A stretch of DNA of 64,000 bases from Polystyrenella longa (lineage in GTDB: Bacteria; Planctomycetota; Planctomycetia; Planctomycetales; Planctomycetaceae): NCBI RefSeq assembly GCF_007750395.1, contig NZ_CP036281.1, positions 3,371,001 to 3,435,000 on the forward strand, in the 5' to 3' direction. Each line of letters starts with the position of its first letter. Position 1 is the first letter of the stretch. Position numbers and translations under genes: made by a program. Below are positions 1 to 10,236 of the stretch, one piece after another. The notes below the pieces were generated by a model, which was not told the DNA's origin, searched no databases, and saw nothing but the letters and a program-made list of their open reading frames with translations.

Positions 1-2
1 AG

Positions 3-980
3 AAGTTCATTCTATTTGGACTCTTTCCATATCCGTCTCGTTTGAAATGGACGCTGCTCCCCATGCGCGTCCTGCAGAAAACAAAACTCGACCGGGTAAT
101 CGACGGATTGGGTCTCACGCGCCTGTTACCAACGCCCATTCGGCGGATGCACAATCTGTTACCCCAGCTTCCCCCGGCGGCAGATCCCCTGCCCCCATTT
201 CTTCCTGCCATTGGAGCGAGGCGGGCACGGGTAGGATTATTTACAGGCTGCGTTTCGGAAGCGATGTTCAGCCCGACCAACCGGGCTACGGCGCGAGTAC
301 TACAACAGAACGGATGCGATGTTTTTATTCCTCGCACACAACAATGTTGCGGAGCGATTCACTATCACGGTGGGGAATCGAAACCGGCAGTGGAAATGGC
401 GTTATCGAATGTTAACGCGTTTGCAGAACAGGAACTCGATGCCGTCATCGTCAACGTCGCGGGTTGCGGCGCGATGCTCAAGGATTATCATCATCTTGCA
501 GAAGAGAGTGAGTTTCTGAATGATATCGACCGTGAAAAACTGACTAACTTCGCCCATGAAACTAAAGATGTCAGCGAGTTTCTTTATGAATTGGGGCTGG
601 TTCCTCCCACAGGTGAGATTCCTCTTCGAGTGACGTATCACGACGCTTGCCACTTGGTTCATGCTCAGCAGATTCGCCAGCAACCTCGGGATTTACTGCA
701 GCAGATCCCCGGTCTCGAATTAATTCCTCTTCCCGAGTCCGACATTTGCTGTGGTGCAGCGGGAAGTTACAACCTGACGCAGCCCGACATGGCCGACCGA
801 CTTGGCGAACGAAAGTTGAAGAACATCCAGAAGATCGACCCGCAGGCCGTCCTGGCGGGCAACGCAGGATGTTCGCTGCAACTTCAAGCGACCTTGAAAG
901 CAGCCGGATACAAAATTCCTGTTTACCATCCGATCGATCTCCTCGACGCCAGTTACAGACAAGTTTCACTCGGTCAGTAA
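3..980 (+). CDS. glcF: Glycolate oxidase iron-sulfur subunit GlcF-like protein, 5' truncated by window edge
   Basis: The reading frame is open to the left edge, so the true start and the N-terminal ferredoxin-like part lie outside the window. What remains is the C-terminal half of a GlcF/HdrD-type protein with two cysteine-rich CCG domains. The first has a GCVSE segment followed by QQCCGA; the second has HDACHLVH followed by DICCGAAGSYN, which is close to the GlcF signature. In this family the subunit carries Fe-S clusters and passes electrons from the glycolate or lactate flavoprotein subunits to the quinone pool. A HAD phosphatase follows about 100 bp downstream on the same strand. A related lactate-utilisation LutA-type subunit is the main alternative, but the length and the SYN ending of the second CCG domain favour GlcF. 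Confidence 0.85.
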   Translation, partial: KFILFGLFPYPSRLKWTLLPMRVLQKTKLDRVIDGLGLTRLLPTPIRRMHNLLPQLPPAADPLPPFLPAIGARRARVGLFTGCVSEAMFSPTNRATARVLQQNGCDVFIPRTQQCCGAIHYHGGESKPAVEMALSNVNAFAEQELDAVIVNVAGCGAMLKDYHHLAEESEFLNDIDREKLTNFAHETKDVSEFLYELGLVPPTGEIPLRVTYHDACHLVHAQQIRQQPRDLLQQIPGLELIPLPESDICCGAAGSYNLTQPDMADRLGERKLKNIQKIDPQAVLAGNAGCSLQLQATLKAAGYKIPVYHPIDLLDASYRQVSLGQ

Positions 981-1080
981 TAATCAGGACGAAAAGCTCT
1001 CAAATATCTTATAGCCTTCAATTACCTCACACAGGCTCTCGACTAATCATTAAACCGGACAGGATGCAGGCATACCGCTG

Positions 1081-1743
1081 ATGACTCAGAATTCTAAAAC
1101 TATTAAAGCAGTTGTTTTTGATCTTGATGGATTGATGTTTAATACGGAGGACATCTTCGAAGTCGCCGCACGTGACCTGCTGGGTCGTCGGGGACACGAA
1201 CTGACTGACGAAATTCGGCGTATGATGATGGGCCGCCGGGCGTTTGAAGCGTTCGACATGCTTCGCGAAGTTCTTTCGCTGGAAGAGACCGTCGAGGAAC
1301 TGCTGGAAGAATCAGACGAGCTTTACCAGACCGTCCTCGATGCGCAACTCGCGCCGATGCCAGGTTTGTACGAGTTGCTCGAACATATCGAAGCAAATAA
1401 TCTCCCAAAGGCAGTAGCGACTTCATCGCATCGGACTTACCTGCACAATATTCTAGGACGCTTCGAAATGGTCGATCGGTTCCAGCATCTTTTCACCGCA
1501 GAAGATGTGTCGCTCGGAAAACCTCACCCGGAAATCTATCTGAAATCTGCGGAGGCATTGCAGATTGATCCGTCCGAAATGATTGTCCTCGAAGACAGTC
1601 AAGCGGGTACAGAAGCAGCGCACGCGGCGGGCGCCTGTATTATTTCCGTCCCAAACAGACACACCCGAACTCACGATTTTACCGCAGCAACTCTGGTCGT
1701 TGATCGCTTAAATCATCCCTCAGTAATGGACTTGATCGGATAA
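1081..1743 (+). CDS. HAD-superfamily hydrolase (phosphoglycolate phosphatase / beta-phosphoglucomutase-like)
   Basis: A 220-residue HAD subfamily IA protein of normal length. Motif I is FDLDG with the nucleophile Asp14 and acid/base Asp16, motif II is the ATSS segment around residues 113-116, motif III is the Lys in LGKPHP (about 147), and motif IV is LEDSQAG (Glu171, Asp172). Residues 20-95 form the alpha-helical cap. Family members dephosphorylate small sugar or acid phosphates, so the substrate cannot be fixed from sequence. Lying directly after a GlcF-like gene, it could be a phosphoglycolate phosphatase supplying glycolate; this is inference, and DLDGLMFNTE is equally typical of sugar-phosphate phosphatases. 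It ends 16 bp before the convergent deacetylase gene. Confidence 0.85.
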   Translation: MTQNSKTIKAVVFDLDGLMFNTEDIFEVAARDLLGRRGHELTDEIRRMMMGRRAFEAFDMLREVLSLEETVEELLEESDELYQTVLDAQLAPMPGLYELLEHIEANNLPKAVATSSHRTYLHNILGRFEMVDRFQHLFTAEDVSLGKPHPEIYLKSAEALQIDPSEMIVLEDSQAGTEAAHAAGACIISVPNRHTRTHDFTAATLVVDRLNHPSVMDLIG

Positions 1744-1759
1744 ATTAAACTGCTGGCAG

Positions 1760-2689
1760 TTACTCTTCTTCGGTTGGTTTTTCTTTTGCCAGCTTAGCTT
1801 TGCGTTTGCTGATCACTTCCCAGAGATCATCTGGGCGTTGCGTTTTGGGATCGACGTACTTCGCGAGATCGCGCATGGCGATCACGGTGTAACCTTCGTC
1901 CTTCAGGTACTGCATGTACTCCTGAAATCGCACGACAGGGGTGTGCACCCACGGATGCTCCACTTCCGGAACTCCATGAAACTGTAGAATGGCGATTTTT
2001 CCTTCTTTCGCCATTGATGCCGCTCGCTTGAAATCATCCAACGTCCAGTCGGGTCGCGCGTCTCCCGCTGAAGGAACGAGTAAAGGATGATCTCGTCCCG
2101 GTTCATAACCGAACCCCTTCCCTCTGTCCTTCTGGTAAGAATACTCAGGCGATCCTCCCCGACGAGCGAACTGAATCCCTGCTTCTTCCAAGATGGGAAT
2201 TGCCCCATCATCGAACGCGTTGCCCGGGTAAGCAAAGGTGGTTGGTTTAGGAATGTCGTACTCAGCGCAGCGGTCATTGATCGCGTCGAGTTGTTCCTTG
2301 ATCTTCGACAGATTCTTTTTCGTGCATCCCATGTGATCCCGAGTGTGATTACCAATCTCAAATCCATCCCGATGGAGAAATGCAATCTCTTCCCAAGTCA
2401 GGTAACTTTCTTTGTTCTCTTTAAAGTCGAACCCTTCCGTGATGTAGAAAGTCCCACCGAATCCATGTTTCTTCAAAATTGGCCGCACCACGGTGATATG
2501 GGATTTGACGGAGTCGTCGAAAGTTAACACGACGAGCTTATCGGGGATCGGCTCCAAAGCCAGCAATGGGGGCGTGAACACCGCAATAACCATGACGCAA
2601 ACTGCCAGTCTCGCAATTAATGAGACCACGTTGACTCGGAGAATTTCAGCGGAAACGAGCGGATTGATTTTCGATGTAATTGGGAACAT
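1760..2689 (-). CDS. Polysaccharide deacetylase (NodB homology domain), membrane-anchored or secreted
   Basis: A 309-residue carbohydrate esterase family 4-type protein. A hydrophobic segment at residues 21-45 looks like a signal peptide or anchor and is followed by the NodB domain. Visible motifs are TFDDS (Asp58, Asp59), the zinc site GNHTRDH (His115, His119), FAYPG near 152-156 and a C-terminal QFHGVPE segment. These enzymes remove N- or O-acetyl groups from surface or environmental glycans. The last 20 residues are Lys/Glu-rich and lie outside the catalytic fold. Motif 1 has Ser after the two aspartates where Gly is most common, which is tolerated in the family. It is convergent with the HAD gene, and its upstream region is shared with the PSD1 gene transcribed the other way. 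Confidence 0.85.
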   Translation of the reverse strand: MFPITSKINPLVSAEILRVNVVSLIARLAVCVMVIAVFTPPLLALEPIPDKLVVLTFDDSVKSHITVVRPILKKHGFGGTFYITEGFDFKENKESYLTWEEIAFLHRDGFEIGNHTRDHMGCTKKNLSKIKEQLDAINDRCAEYDIPKPTTFAYPGNAFDDGAIPILEEAGIQFARRGGSPEYSYQKDRGKGFGYEPGRDHPLLVPSAGDARPDWTLDDFKRAASMAKEGKIAILQFHGVPEVEHPWVHTPVVRFQEYMQYLKDEGYTVIAMRDLAKYVDPKTQRPDDLWEVISKRKAKLAKEKPTEEE

Positions 2690-3225
2690 GAATCGATCAC
2701 CTGCAGACTACGGTAAGGAGCGATTGGCTGGAAATGCGGATTATTCGGCCAAGTGCATGATACTCCGCCTTTCGGCAGAATACACGTTTTAACAGTGAAA
2801 ACACTGAGAGGAGCGTTTTTAACCCGAACTGCAGGGGCGGCTTAATAGGAGGTGCAGACGAAACCCCTGTTCGCATCAAAAATATTTGATTTGTACTAGT
2901 CAAATGGACTGGAAGTCGTATATTCTAGATGAACATCTCATTAACACCCGCCTGCTGAGTCTTTCCTGATTCAGCTACCACATTCTTGACAGAATGCTGG
3001 ACCGGCGTTGTCAAATCAGAATCTCGTGATCAAATCGATCGATCCGGGCATTGATGAACACGACCGGTACTAGTTTGCGATGTAACTCTCCATACATGCG
3101 CAATTTCTTCGGTCCAATACATCAGGCTCGGGGTCCTGTGACCTTCTGGCGGCAACGACTGCGACCAAACACAGACTACTATCGATTCAGATTACGGGTC
3201 ATTATACGGAACCCGATCTGGAGTT
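2690..3225. other. Gene-free divergent upstream region (536 bp)
   Basis: This stretch separates the leftward deacetylase from the rightward PSD1-type gene and should hold both promoters. Short open frames inside it have no recognisable composition or domain. I could not identify a convincing promoter pair, terminator or RNA. Confidence 0.5.
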
Positions 3226-6200
3226 TTGCAAATGGTTTCTCGGCGTCCAGCTGTATTCCTGTGGGCCTGCGTTCTCTCTACCTGCGCTCTCACTTTTTCC
3301 TTCACCGCTCCTCTTCTCAATGCAGAAGACAAATCGGCCGCTCCCGATCCGGAGGTTGCCGATCCGGAGGTAGTCGTTCCAGCCGCTGAGGATCCTGCGA
3401 TTGAAGAGCCGAAGGCGGAAGACACACCAACCGAAAAGCCCGTCGAGACTGACCCAGCCACGGAACAGCCTGCGGAAGAAAAGCCCGTCAGCTTTTACAA
3501 AGAAATCGTTCCAATTCTCCAGGCGAATTGCTACGGCTGTCACCAGCCTGCCAAATCGCAGGGCAAATACGATATGACATCGTTCGCGGGCTTGCTTAAA
3601 GGAGGGGCCACTGAACTTGAAGCAGTCGTCCCCGGCGCCCCCGCCGAAAGTAATCTTCTTGAGCTTATTGTCCCCATGGACGGCGAGACTACTGCTGAAA
3701 TGCCTAAGGGAAAACCCCCTCTACATGAAACAGAAGTCGCTCTCATCCGCACTTGGATCACCCAAGGTGCCAAAGACGACACACCGGAAAATCGCCTCGC
3801 AAAATATGGTGATGACAATCCCCCCCTCTATTCACGTCAACCCGTCATCACGTCGTTAGATGTTTCTCCCAACGGAGAACTGATTGCCATCGCCGGGTTC
3901 CACGAGATTCTATTAGTGAATCCCGAAGGAGAACTTGTCTCGCGGTTAATCGGAATGTCCGAACGCATCAACGCCGTCCAGTTCGATCCCTCTGGAAAAC
4001 GCCTCCTGGCCACAGGCGGACTTCCCGCCCGAGTGGGTGAAATTCAGGTCTGGGATGTCGATTCCCAAAAACTGCTGCTTTCGAAAACAATGTCACACGA
4101 CACGCTCTTCGGAGGAAAATGGTCTCCTGATGGAACCTTGATCTCCTTTGGCTGTACAGATAATTCTGTCCGTGCCATCAATGCCGAAACGGGAGAACAA
4201 GTCCTCTTCCAGGGCGCGCATGACGACTGGGTCCGCGATACCGTCTTCTCCCATGATGGTTCCCATCTGGTCTCAGCCGGTCGCGATATGACCTGCAAAT
4301 TGACTGAAGTCGCCACCGAACGTTTTGTGGACAATATCACTTCCATCACACCGGGAGTCCTCAAAGGGGGAGTCGGAGCAGTCGCCCGGCATCCGGAACG
4401 CGATGAAATCATCGTCGGCAGCGCCGATGGCATTCCTAAGGTTTACCGCATTCATCGTCTGACCAAACGAGTCATTGGCGACGACGCCAACCTGATTCGC
4501 CAGTACCCACCAATGATGGGACGTATCCAGGCAGTCGCCGTGTCTGCAGATGGCAAACGAATCGTCGCCGGCAGTGCTCTTGCTGGCAAAGGAGCAGTGC
4601 ATGTTTACTCCTACGATTTCGACACGACGTTACCCGACGATCTGAAAAAAGTTCTGGAAGAACGCGTTGCCGCGAGAACTCCCGAACAAACGAAGATGGT
4701 CGAAGACTACCGCCAACAGGGAGCAACGCAAATTGCCGCCATTCCGATTGAAAGTTCCGGCATCTACGCGGTCGCTTTCTTTCCCGATGGCAGCAAGATC
4801 GCTTCAGCAGGTAGTGATGGAATCGTTCGCATTTATGAAACTGAAACAGGCAAGCTCCTGAAGGAATTCTCACCCGCTCCCATTACCTCTTCCGAGTCAG
4901 AAAGTTCTGTCGAGGGCGCATTAGCTTTCGCTGAGCGGGAAGCAAACGTTGTCGTTCCTGAAAAACTTCGAGTTCTCACGGAACTGAAATCGGTCCAGGT
5001 CGAACCTGCAGTGATCGAACTCGATAACGTCCACGATTATGTCCAACTGCTCGTCAGCGCCACCCTGCCCTCGGGCGATGTGGTCGATGTGACTCGCCAA
5101 GTCCAGGGAGAGTGGACCGCTCCCATCGGATCGATGAAAGTCGCCGGATTAATTCAGCCACTGCAAAATGGTGAAACGACATTGACTCTCACCGTTGCCA
5201 ATCAGACGGTTCAAATTCCGGTAAAGATCACCGGAATGGACACCCCCTTCGCTTCGAACTTCATTCGTGACGTTAATCCGATTCTGACCAAAATGGGTTG
5301 CAACCAAGGCACCTGTCACGGAGCAGACAAAGGAAAGAATGGTTTCAAACTTTCGCTTCGCGGTTATGATCCGGAATTCGATGTGCGGACCTTCACAGAC
5401 GACCTGGCTTCACGCCGCACGAATGTCGCTTCCCCTGATAACAGTCTGATGCTGCTTAAAGCAACGGGGGCCGTTCCCCATGTGGGTGGTCAATTAATGA
5501 CACCAACATCGCCCCACTACCACATTCTCCGAACCTGGATTGCAAACGGAGCCCAGCTTGACATGGCGACTCCTCGCGTCGCGGCAATTCAGATTTTGCC
5601 CTACAACCCCGTCATTCAGGAAATCGGCTTTCAACAACAGTTCCGCGTAGTCGCCACTTACGCGGATGGTTCCACCCGCGACGTCACCCGGGAAGCCTTC
5701 CTTGATAGTGGTAATACTGAAGTCGCCGTGACTGACTCCATGGGCCTCTCCACTGCCGTGCGGCGTGGTGAAGCCCCCATCCTCGCACGTTATGAAGGTG
5801 CTTATGCAGCGACGACAGTCACCGTCATGGGCAATCGCAGCGGTTTCGAATGGGAAGAACCGGAAACGTTCAATGAAATTGACAAACTCGTTGCCGCCAA
5901 ATGGGAACGTTTAAAAATCAAACCGGCCCCCCTTGCCAGTGATGAAACCTTCTTCCGCCGCGTTTACCTCGACTTGACCGGTCTTCCTCCCACCGCCGAT
6001 CAGGTTCGCGCGTTCTTAGCGGACAATCGACCTTCGAAAGAAAAACGCACGGAAGTGATTAATCAGCTGATTGGCTCCGAAGAATACGTCGAATACTGGA
6101 CTAACAAATGGGGCGACATGTTACAGGTGAATCGTAAGTTTCTAGGCGAAGAAGGTTCAAAAGCTTTCCGTGGCTGGATTCGATCTCACGTGGAAAAGAA

Positions 6201-8493
6201 CACTCCCTACGATGAATTCGCAAGAGAGATCATCACCGCTACCGGTTCCAATAAAGAAAATCCGGCCGCTTCTTACTTCAAGATTCTGCGAACGCCCGAA
6301 GACACAATGGAGAACACCACCCATCTCTTTATGGCGGTGCGGTTCAATTGCAATAAATGCCACGACCATCCCTTTGAGCGTTGGACCCAGGACCAATATT
6401 ACGAAACAGCGGCGTTCTTCTCGCAAGTCAATCTCGCCCGTGATCCCAATAGTGGTGACCGCAATATCGGTGGAACAGCTGTCGAAGGCGCCAAGCCTCT
6501 GTTTGAAATTGTGTCGGACAACATGGACGGTAAGATTGAGCATGTCCGTACTGGCAACGTGGTCGAAGCAAACTTCCCCTTCGAAGCAGAGCACCAGGCG
6601 AAGGAAGACGCCACCAACCGCGAAGAACTCGCCTCCTGGATCACCTCAGCCGACAATCAGTACTTCGCTAAAAGTTATGTAAACAGGTTATGGGGATACA
6701 TGACCGGAACCGGTGTCATCGAGCCTATCGACGACATTCGAGCCGGTAATCCCCCCTCAAACCCGGAACTTCTCGACTACCTGACGCAAGAGTTTGTCGA
6801 CAGCGGATTTGACGTACGCCATGTCTTACAACTGATTTGCGAATCACGCACTTATCAGCTCTCCATCGAAACTAATGAATGGAACGAAGACGACCAATTG
6901 AACTATTCCCACGCTAAAGCGCGTCGGTTACCGGCGGAGGTCTTGTTTGATTCGATTCACTTCGTCACCGGTTCTCCCTCGAATCTTCCGGGTGTCGAGC
7001 CTGGTATTCGGGCCGCAGAACTAGTTGATGTGGGAGTCAAAGCAGATGATGGTTTCCTGAATACCTTCGGGCGTCCCTCACGCGAAAGCGCTTGTGAATG
7101 TGAACGCGTTAACGAAGTTCAACTTGGCCCCGTTATGGCGTTGATCAGTGGCCCCACAGTCGGAAATGCAATCAGCAATCCCGAAAATGCCATTTCGAAA
7201 CTGGTTAAAACCGAAGCGAACGATGCCCGATTGGTAAACGAACTCTTCCTCAGAATCCTGAACCGACCGGCGGATGTAGAAGAAGTAGCCGCCGTTCTTG
7301 ATACTTACACCTTGATGGAAGAGGACCACGCTTACCTTCAGAAAATGCTGGCCGAGCGGGAAATCTGGTGGAAAGAAAACCAACCGAAGCTTGAAGCGGA
7401 ACGGCAAGCGGCTATCGATGAAGCGAACGCCAAGTTAAAAGCATACGAAGCTGAAATTGCGACTAAAGTCGAGCAACAGAAAAAAGAACAGGCCGGAAAG
7501 GTCGCTCAACTAGAGGCCGACTTGAACGCCTTCCAAGCGACGTTACCTAAACTCACCGAAGAGTGGGCCGCCAATCAGAACACTCATGCGGAATGGTTCG
7601 TGCTCGATCCCTCAGAAATGAGTTCTACCAACAAAGCGAATCTCGTTCGCCTACCCGATCGCTCCATCCGGGCGAGTGGAAACGCGGACAAAGGGACATA
7701 CGTCGTTAATGTTAAAACGAAGCTGACGGGGATCACCGGCATCCGTGTTGAAGCATTAACATTAGAAAATGGTCTGACGGGCAAAGGTCCCGGATTGTCT
7801 AATAATGGCAACTTCGTAATCACCGAGTTCGAAACGTTTGTTGCCCCCATCGCAACCCCGGAGGCGTTGACCAAAGTTGCTTTGGCCAATCCTCTTGCCG
7901 ATGTTACTCAAGGTGGTTTCGATGCTAATCAAATGTTTGACGGTAATACCGACGACCAGAAAGGGTGGGCAGTTTCTCCTTACGGAACGGCAGCGCACTG
8001 GTTCACTGTGGAAACACAAGAGCCGATTGGAAATGCGGAAGGAAGCCTGTTTCAATTTAAACTGCATCAGAATCACGAAGCCCAAGACCATCGTCTGGGA
8101 CGCTTTCGAATTTCATTCACGACGGATACCAAACCTATCGGTTTAAGTCTCACTGAAGAACTTAAAACGATCGTTTCACTCCCTCCCGATCAACGGACAG
8201 AGGAACAAACGAAGTCTCTGGTGGCTTACTTTACGACATCGAATACGGACTTGGAAAATCGTCGAAGTGCACTCGCTCAGGCGAAAGCCCCGTTGCCAGA
8301 AGATCCCGGAGTAACGGAACGGAGGAAAACGATCGAACTCGTATCGAACCCGGTCCCTCTGGATGGCCGCCTCACGCGTCTGCGAGAAGATGTTCATCAA
8401 AGTATACAACAACAGACGACCAAACGGCTGACTGTGGCTCAGGACCTGGCGTGGGCGTTAATCAACAACCCGTCATTCCTGTTTAACCGTTGA
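3226..8493 (+). CDS. Giant secreted PSD1-type protein: planctomycete cytochrome C, WD40, DUF1549 and DUF1553 domains
   Basis: A 1755-residue secreted protein. An N-terminal signal (to about residue 33) is followed by a Pro/Glu/Asp-rich linker (35-88) and a PSCyt1-type motif CYGCH at 102-106. A WD40-like propeller spans about 205-550. Bacterial Ig-like segments flank a second cysteine motif CNQGTCHG (from 692). DUF1549 covers about 876-1060 and contains CNKCH at 1042-1046; DUF1553 covers about 1130-1370. A Lys/Glu/Ala coiled coil (about 1372-1450) and a beta-rich region (about 1460-1650) follow. The family is greatly expanded in planctomycetes; its biochemical role is not established, and heme binding at the CxxCH motifs is likely but not proven. 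The DUF1501 gene follows after 92 bp, the usual pairing. Confidence 0.93.
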   Translation: MQMVSRRPAVFLWACVLSTCALTFSFTAPLLNAEDKSAAPDPEVADPEVVVPAAEDPAIEEPKAEDTPTEKPVETDPATEQPAEEKPVSFYKEIVPILQANCYGCHQPAKSQGKYDMTSFAGLLKGGATELEAVVPGAPAESNLLELIVPMDGETTAEMPKGKPPLHETEVALIRTWITQGAKDDTPENRLAKYGDDNPPLYSRQPVITSLDVSPNGELIAIAGFHEILLVNPEGELVSRLIGMSERINAVQFDPSGKRLLATGGLPARVGEIQVWDVDSQKLLLSKTMSHDTLFGGKWSPDGTLISFGCTDNSVRAINAETGEQVLFQGAHDDWVRDTVFSHDGSHLVSAGRDMTCKLTEVATERFVDNITSITPGVLKGGVGAVARHPERDEIIVGSADGIPKVYRIHRLTKRVIGDDANLIRQYPPMMGRIQAVAVSADGKRIVAGSALAGKGAVHVYSYDFDTTLPDDLKKVLEERVAARTPEQTKMVEDYRQQGATQIAAIPIESSGIYAVAFFPDGSKIASAGSDGIVRIYETETGKLLKEFSPAPITSSESESSVEGALAFAEREANVVVPEKLRVLTELKSVQVEPAVIELDNVHDYVQLLVSATLPSGDVVDVTRQVQGEWTAPIGSMKVAGLIQPLQNGETTLTLTVANQTVQIPVKITGMDTPFASNFIRDVNPILTKMGCNQGTCHGADKGKNGFKLSLRGYDPEFDVRTFTDDLASRRTNVASPDNSLMLLKATGAVPHVGGQLMTPTSPHYHILRTWIANGAQLDMATPRVAAIQILPYNPVIQEIGFQQQFRVVATYADGSTRDVTREAFLDSGNTEVAVTDSMGLSTAVRRGEAPILARYEGAYAATTVTVMGNRSGFEWEEPETFNEIDKLVAAKWERLKIKPAPLASDETFFRRVYLDLTGLPPTADQVRAFLADNRPSKEKRTEVINQLIGSEEYVEYWTNKWGDMLQVNRKFLGEEGSKAFRGWIRSHVEKNTPYDEFAREIITATGSNKENPAASYFKILRTPEDTMENTTHLFMAVRFNCNKCHDHPFERWTQDQYYETAAFFSQVNLARDPNSGDRNIGGTAVEGAKPLFEIVSDNMDGKIEHVRTGNVVEANFPFEAEHQAKEDATNREELASWITSADNQYFAKSYVNRLWGYMTGTGVIEPIDDIRAGNPPSNPELLDYLTQEFVDSGFDVRHVLQLICESRTYQLSIETNEWNEDDQLNYSHAKARRLPAEVLFDSIHFVTGSPSNLPGVEPGIRAAELVDVGVKADDGFLNTFGRPSRESACECERVNEVQLGPVMALISGPTVGNAISNPENAISKLVKTEANDARLVNELFLRILNRPADVEEVAAVLDTYTLMEEDHAYLQKMLAEREIWWKENQPKLEAERQAAIDEANAKLKAYEAEIATKVEQQKKEQAGKVAQLEADLNAFQATLPKLTEEWAANQNTHAEWFVLDPSEMSSTNKANLVRLPDRSIRASGNADKGTYVVNVKTKLTGITGIRVEALTLENGLTGKGPGLSNNGNFVITEFETFVAPIATPEALTKVALANPLADVTQGGFDANQMFDGNTDDQKGWAVSPYGTAAHWFTVETQEPIGNAEGSLFQFKLHQNHEAQDHRLGRFRISFTTDTKPIGLSLTEELKTIVSLPPDQRTEEQTKSLVAYFTTSNTDLENRRSALAQAKAPLPEDPGVTERRKTIELVSNPVPLDGRLTRLREDVHQSIQQQTTKRLTVAQDLAWALINNPSFLFNR

Positions 8494-8571
8494 TCCTCCG
8501 AAGATTTCTTCCGTGATTTCAATATAAAATCAAACCACTTAATTCACTATCGACTTTTCGAGCACAACACG

Positions 8572-8577
8572 AAGGAG
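8572..8577 (+). promoter_or_regulatory. Ribosome-binding site AAGGAG of the DUF1501 gene
   Basis: A full AAGGAG lies 8 nt before the ATG at 8586. It decides the start, because the alternative GTG at 8577 overlaps this site. Confidence 0.75.
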
Positions 8578-8585
8578 TGCCACTC

Positions 8586-10049
8586 ATGTTTGCAATCAAA
8601 GGGCAACCCGGTAAAGACATGTGCGACGAACATCTGGGAATGTCGCGACGCGATCTCTTACGCGTTGGTAGTTCCAGTATGCTCGGCGTTACGCTCGGTT
8701 CCATGTTCGAGTTACAAGCCGCCTCAGCGAACACCGTTCCCGCCAGCGGTTGGGGACAAGCGAAGAACATCATTCTCTGTTATCTCCAGGGCGGTCCCAG
8801 CCATATCGATATGTGGGACCCCAAAGAGAATGTTCCCGACAACGTCCGTAGTAGCTTCGGGAATATCTCCACGAAACTGCCCGGGATTCAGTTCACTGAA
8901 ATCCTGCCGAAGCTGGCTCAGATGAATGATAAATTCACGATGATCCGCTCGATGTCATACACGCCGAATGGTTTATTCAATCATACCGCTGCCATCTATC
9001 AGATGATGACCGGTTACACGACTGACAAAGTCAGTCCGTCCGGTCAATTGGAACCACCCAGTCCTAAAGACTTTCCGAACTTCGGTTCCAACATCATCAA
9101 GATCAAACCAGTCGACGTCCCGATGCTGCCTTTCGTGATGCTGCCCCGTCCGCTTCAGGAGAGCAATGTTGTTGGCAAAGGAGGCACTGCCGGCTTCCTC
9201 GGAAAAGCGTTCGATCCCTACACGCTCTATCCAGAGGGGGACGACATGGATATGAGCAAGATGACGAAGATCAAGATTGAAGACCTCAAGCTACGTCCCG
9301 ACGTCTTCTCAGTGAGATTGAATCGCCGTGCGAAACTTCGCGAAACAATCAACAAAGGAATGCCGACGATCGACAAAGCGGTCGAATCGCATAACCTGAA
9401 TGAATATTATGATCGAGCCCTGAACTTAATCGTTTCCGGTCGCGCTCGCGATGCATTCGACCTCGAATCCGAATCGCACCAGACTCGCGAACTGTATGGC
9501 CGCAACACCTTTGGTGATTCCTGCCTCCTGGCACGACGGTTGGTTGAAGCGGGAACGCGTGTCGTCGAAGTGGTCTGGCCTAAAGTGGCGAACTCGGATA
9601 ACCATTCGTGGGACCATCATGTTGATCTCGATACACGAATGAAAAACCAGTCTGGTCCCATGCTGGACGCGGGCCTGTCCGGTCTAATCACTGACCTTGA
9701 TGAACGTGGTATGCTTGACGAGACTCTTGTGGTCTGCGTGGGAGAATTCGGTCGAAGCCCCCAGAAAGGGGTCAGTACCTCCGGAAACAGCAATACCCCG
9801 GACGGACGAGACCACTGGCCTTACTGCTACACCGCCGTTATGGCTGGTGCCGGTATTAAACGGGGGCAGGTGCATGGTAAGAGTGATAAAACAGCCTCAT
9901 CACCGCTGGAAGATCCAGTCCATCCTGGTGAATTGCTGGCGACGATCTATCACAGTTTCGGTATCAATCCGGAGACGATCGTGTACAACCACCTGAATCA
10001 GCCACGAGAGCTGGTTAAGGCCGACGCCGTTTCCAGCCTATTCGTCTGA
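8586..10049 (+). CDS. DUF1501 domain protein with Tat signal
   Basis: A 487-residue protein of the DUF1501 family, which has a sulfatase/alkaline phosphatase-like fold. The ATG at 8586 is chosen because a strong AAGGAG ribosome-binding site sits at 8572-8577; a GTG at 8577 would overlap that site. A twin-arginine motif SRRDLLR near residue 20 is followed by a hydrophobic stretch and an Ala-x-Ala-like end, indicating Tat export of a folded, probably metal-bound protein. The segments [21 protein letters not shown] and GRDHWP are family hallmarks. DUF1501 genes almost always follow a DUF1549/DUF1553 gene in planctomycetes, as here, so the two products probably act together in the periplasm; the reaction is unknown. 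A strong terminator follows at 10109-10150. Confidence 0.93.
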   Translation: MFAIKGQPGKDMCDEHLGMSRRDLLRVGSSSMLGVTLGSMFELQAASANTVPASGWGQAKNIILCYLQGGPSHIDMWDPKENVPDNVRSSFGNISTKLPGIQFTEILPKLAQMNDKFTMIRSMSYTPNGLFNHTAAIYQMMTGYTTDKVSPSGQLEPPSPKDFPNFGSNIIKIKPVDVPMLPFVMLPRPLQESNVVGKGGTAGFLGKAFDPYTLYPEGDDMDMSKMTKIKIEDLKLRPDVFSVRLNRRAKLRETINKGMPTIDKAVESHNLNEYYDRALNLIVSGRARDAFDLESESHQTRELYGRNTFGDSCLLARRLVEAGTRVVEVVWPKVANSDNHSWDHHVDLDTRMKNQSGPMLDAGLSGLITDLDERGMLDETLVVCVGEFGRSPQKGVSTSGNSNTPDGRDHWPYCYTAVMAGAGIKRGQVHGKSDKTASSPLEDPVHPGELLATIYHSFGINPETIVYNHLNQPRELVKADAVSSLFV

Positions 10050-10108
10050 TGAATTGAGAACCTGGCTATCGAAGTCAGATTTTTGCAGATACAGAGTAAC
10101 AGCTCAGA

Positions 10109-10150
10109 AAGCCGCTATCGAACGCTTTTATTTCAGTTTGATAGCGGCTT
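10109..10150 (+). terminator. Intrinsic terminator after the DUF1501 gene
   Basis: Arms 10109-10123 and 10136-10150 pair over 15 positions with one G-T wobble around a 12-nt loop, and a short CTTTT follows. It lies 59 bp after the DUF1501 stop codon. Confidence 0.75.
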
Positions 10151-10236
10151 CTTTTGCGTCTAGTGAATCCAGACAAGATGACGTTACGACAGTGAGCGAT
10201 TCTCTGTTTTGCAATACTGTGTTTTATTGAACTCTT

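Noticed and set aside
3346-3371. Short tandem duplication GATCCGGAGGT with 15-bp period
   Set aside because: It encodes the repeated Asp-Pro-Glu-Val piece of the acidic linker and needs no further explanation.
3051-3389. Open frame upstream of and into the PSD1 gene
   Set aside because: It overlaps the signal region of a clearly real gene in another frame and has Arg/Ser-rich shadow composition.
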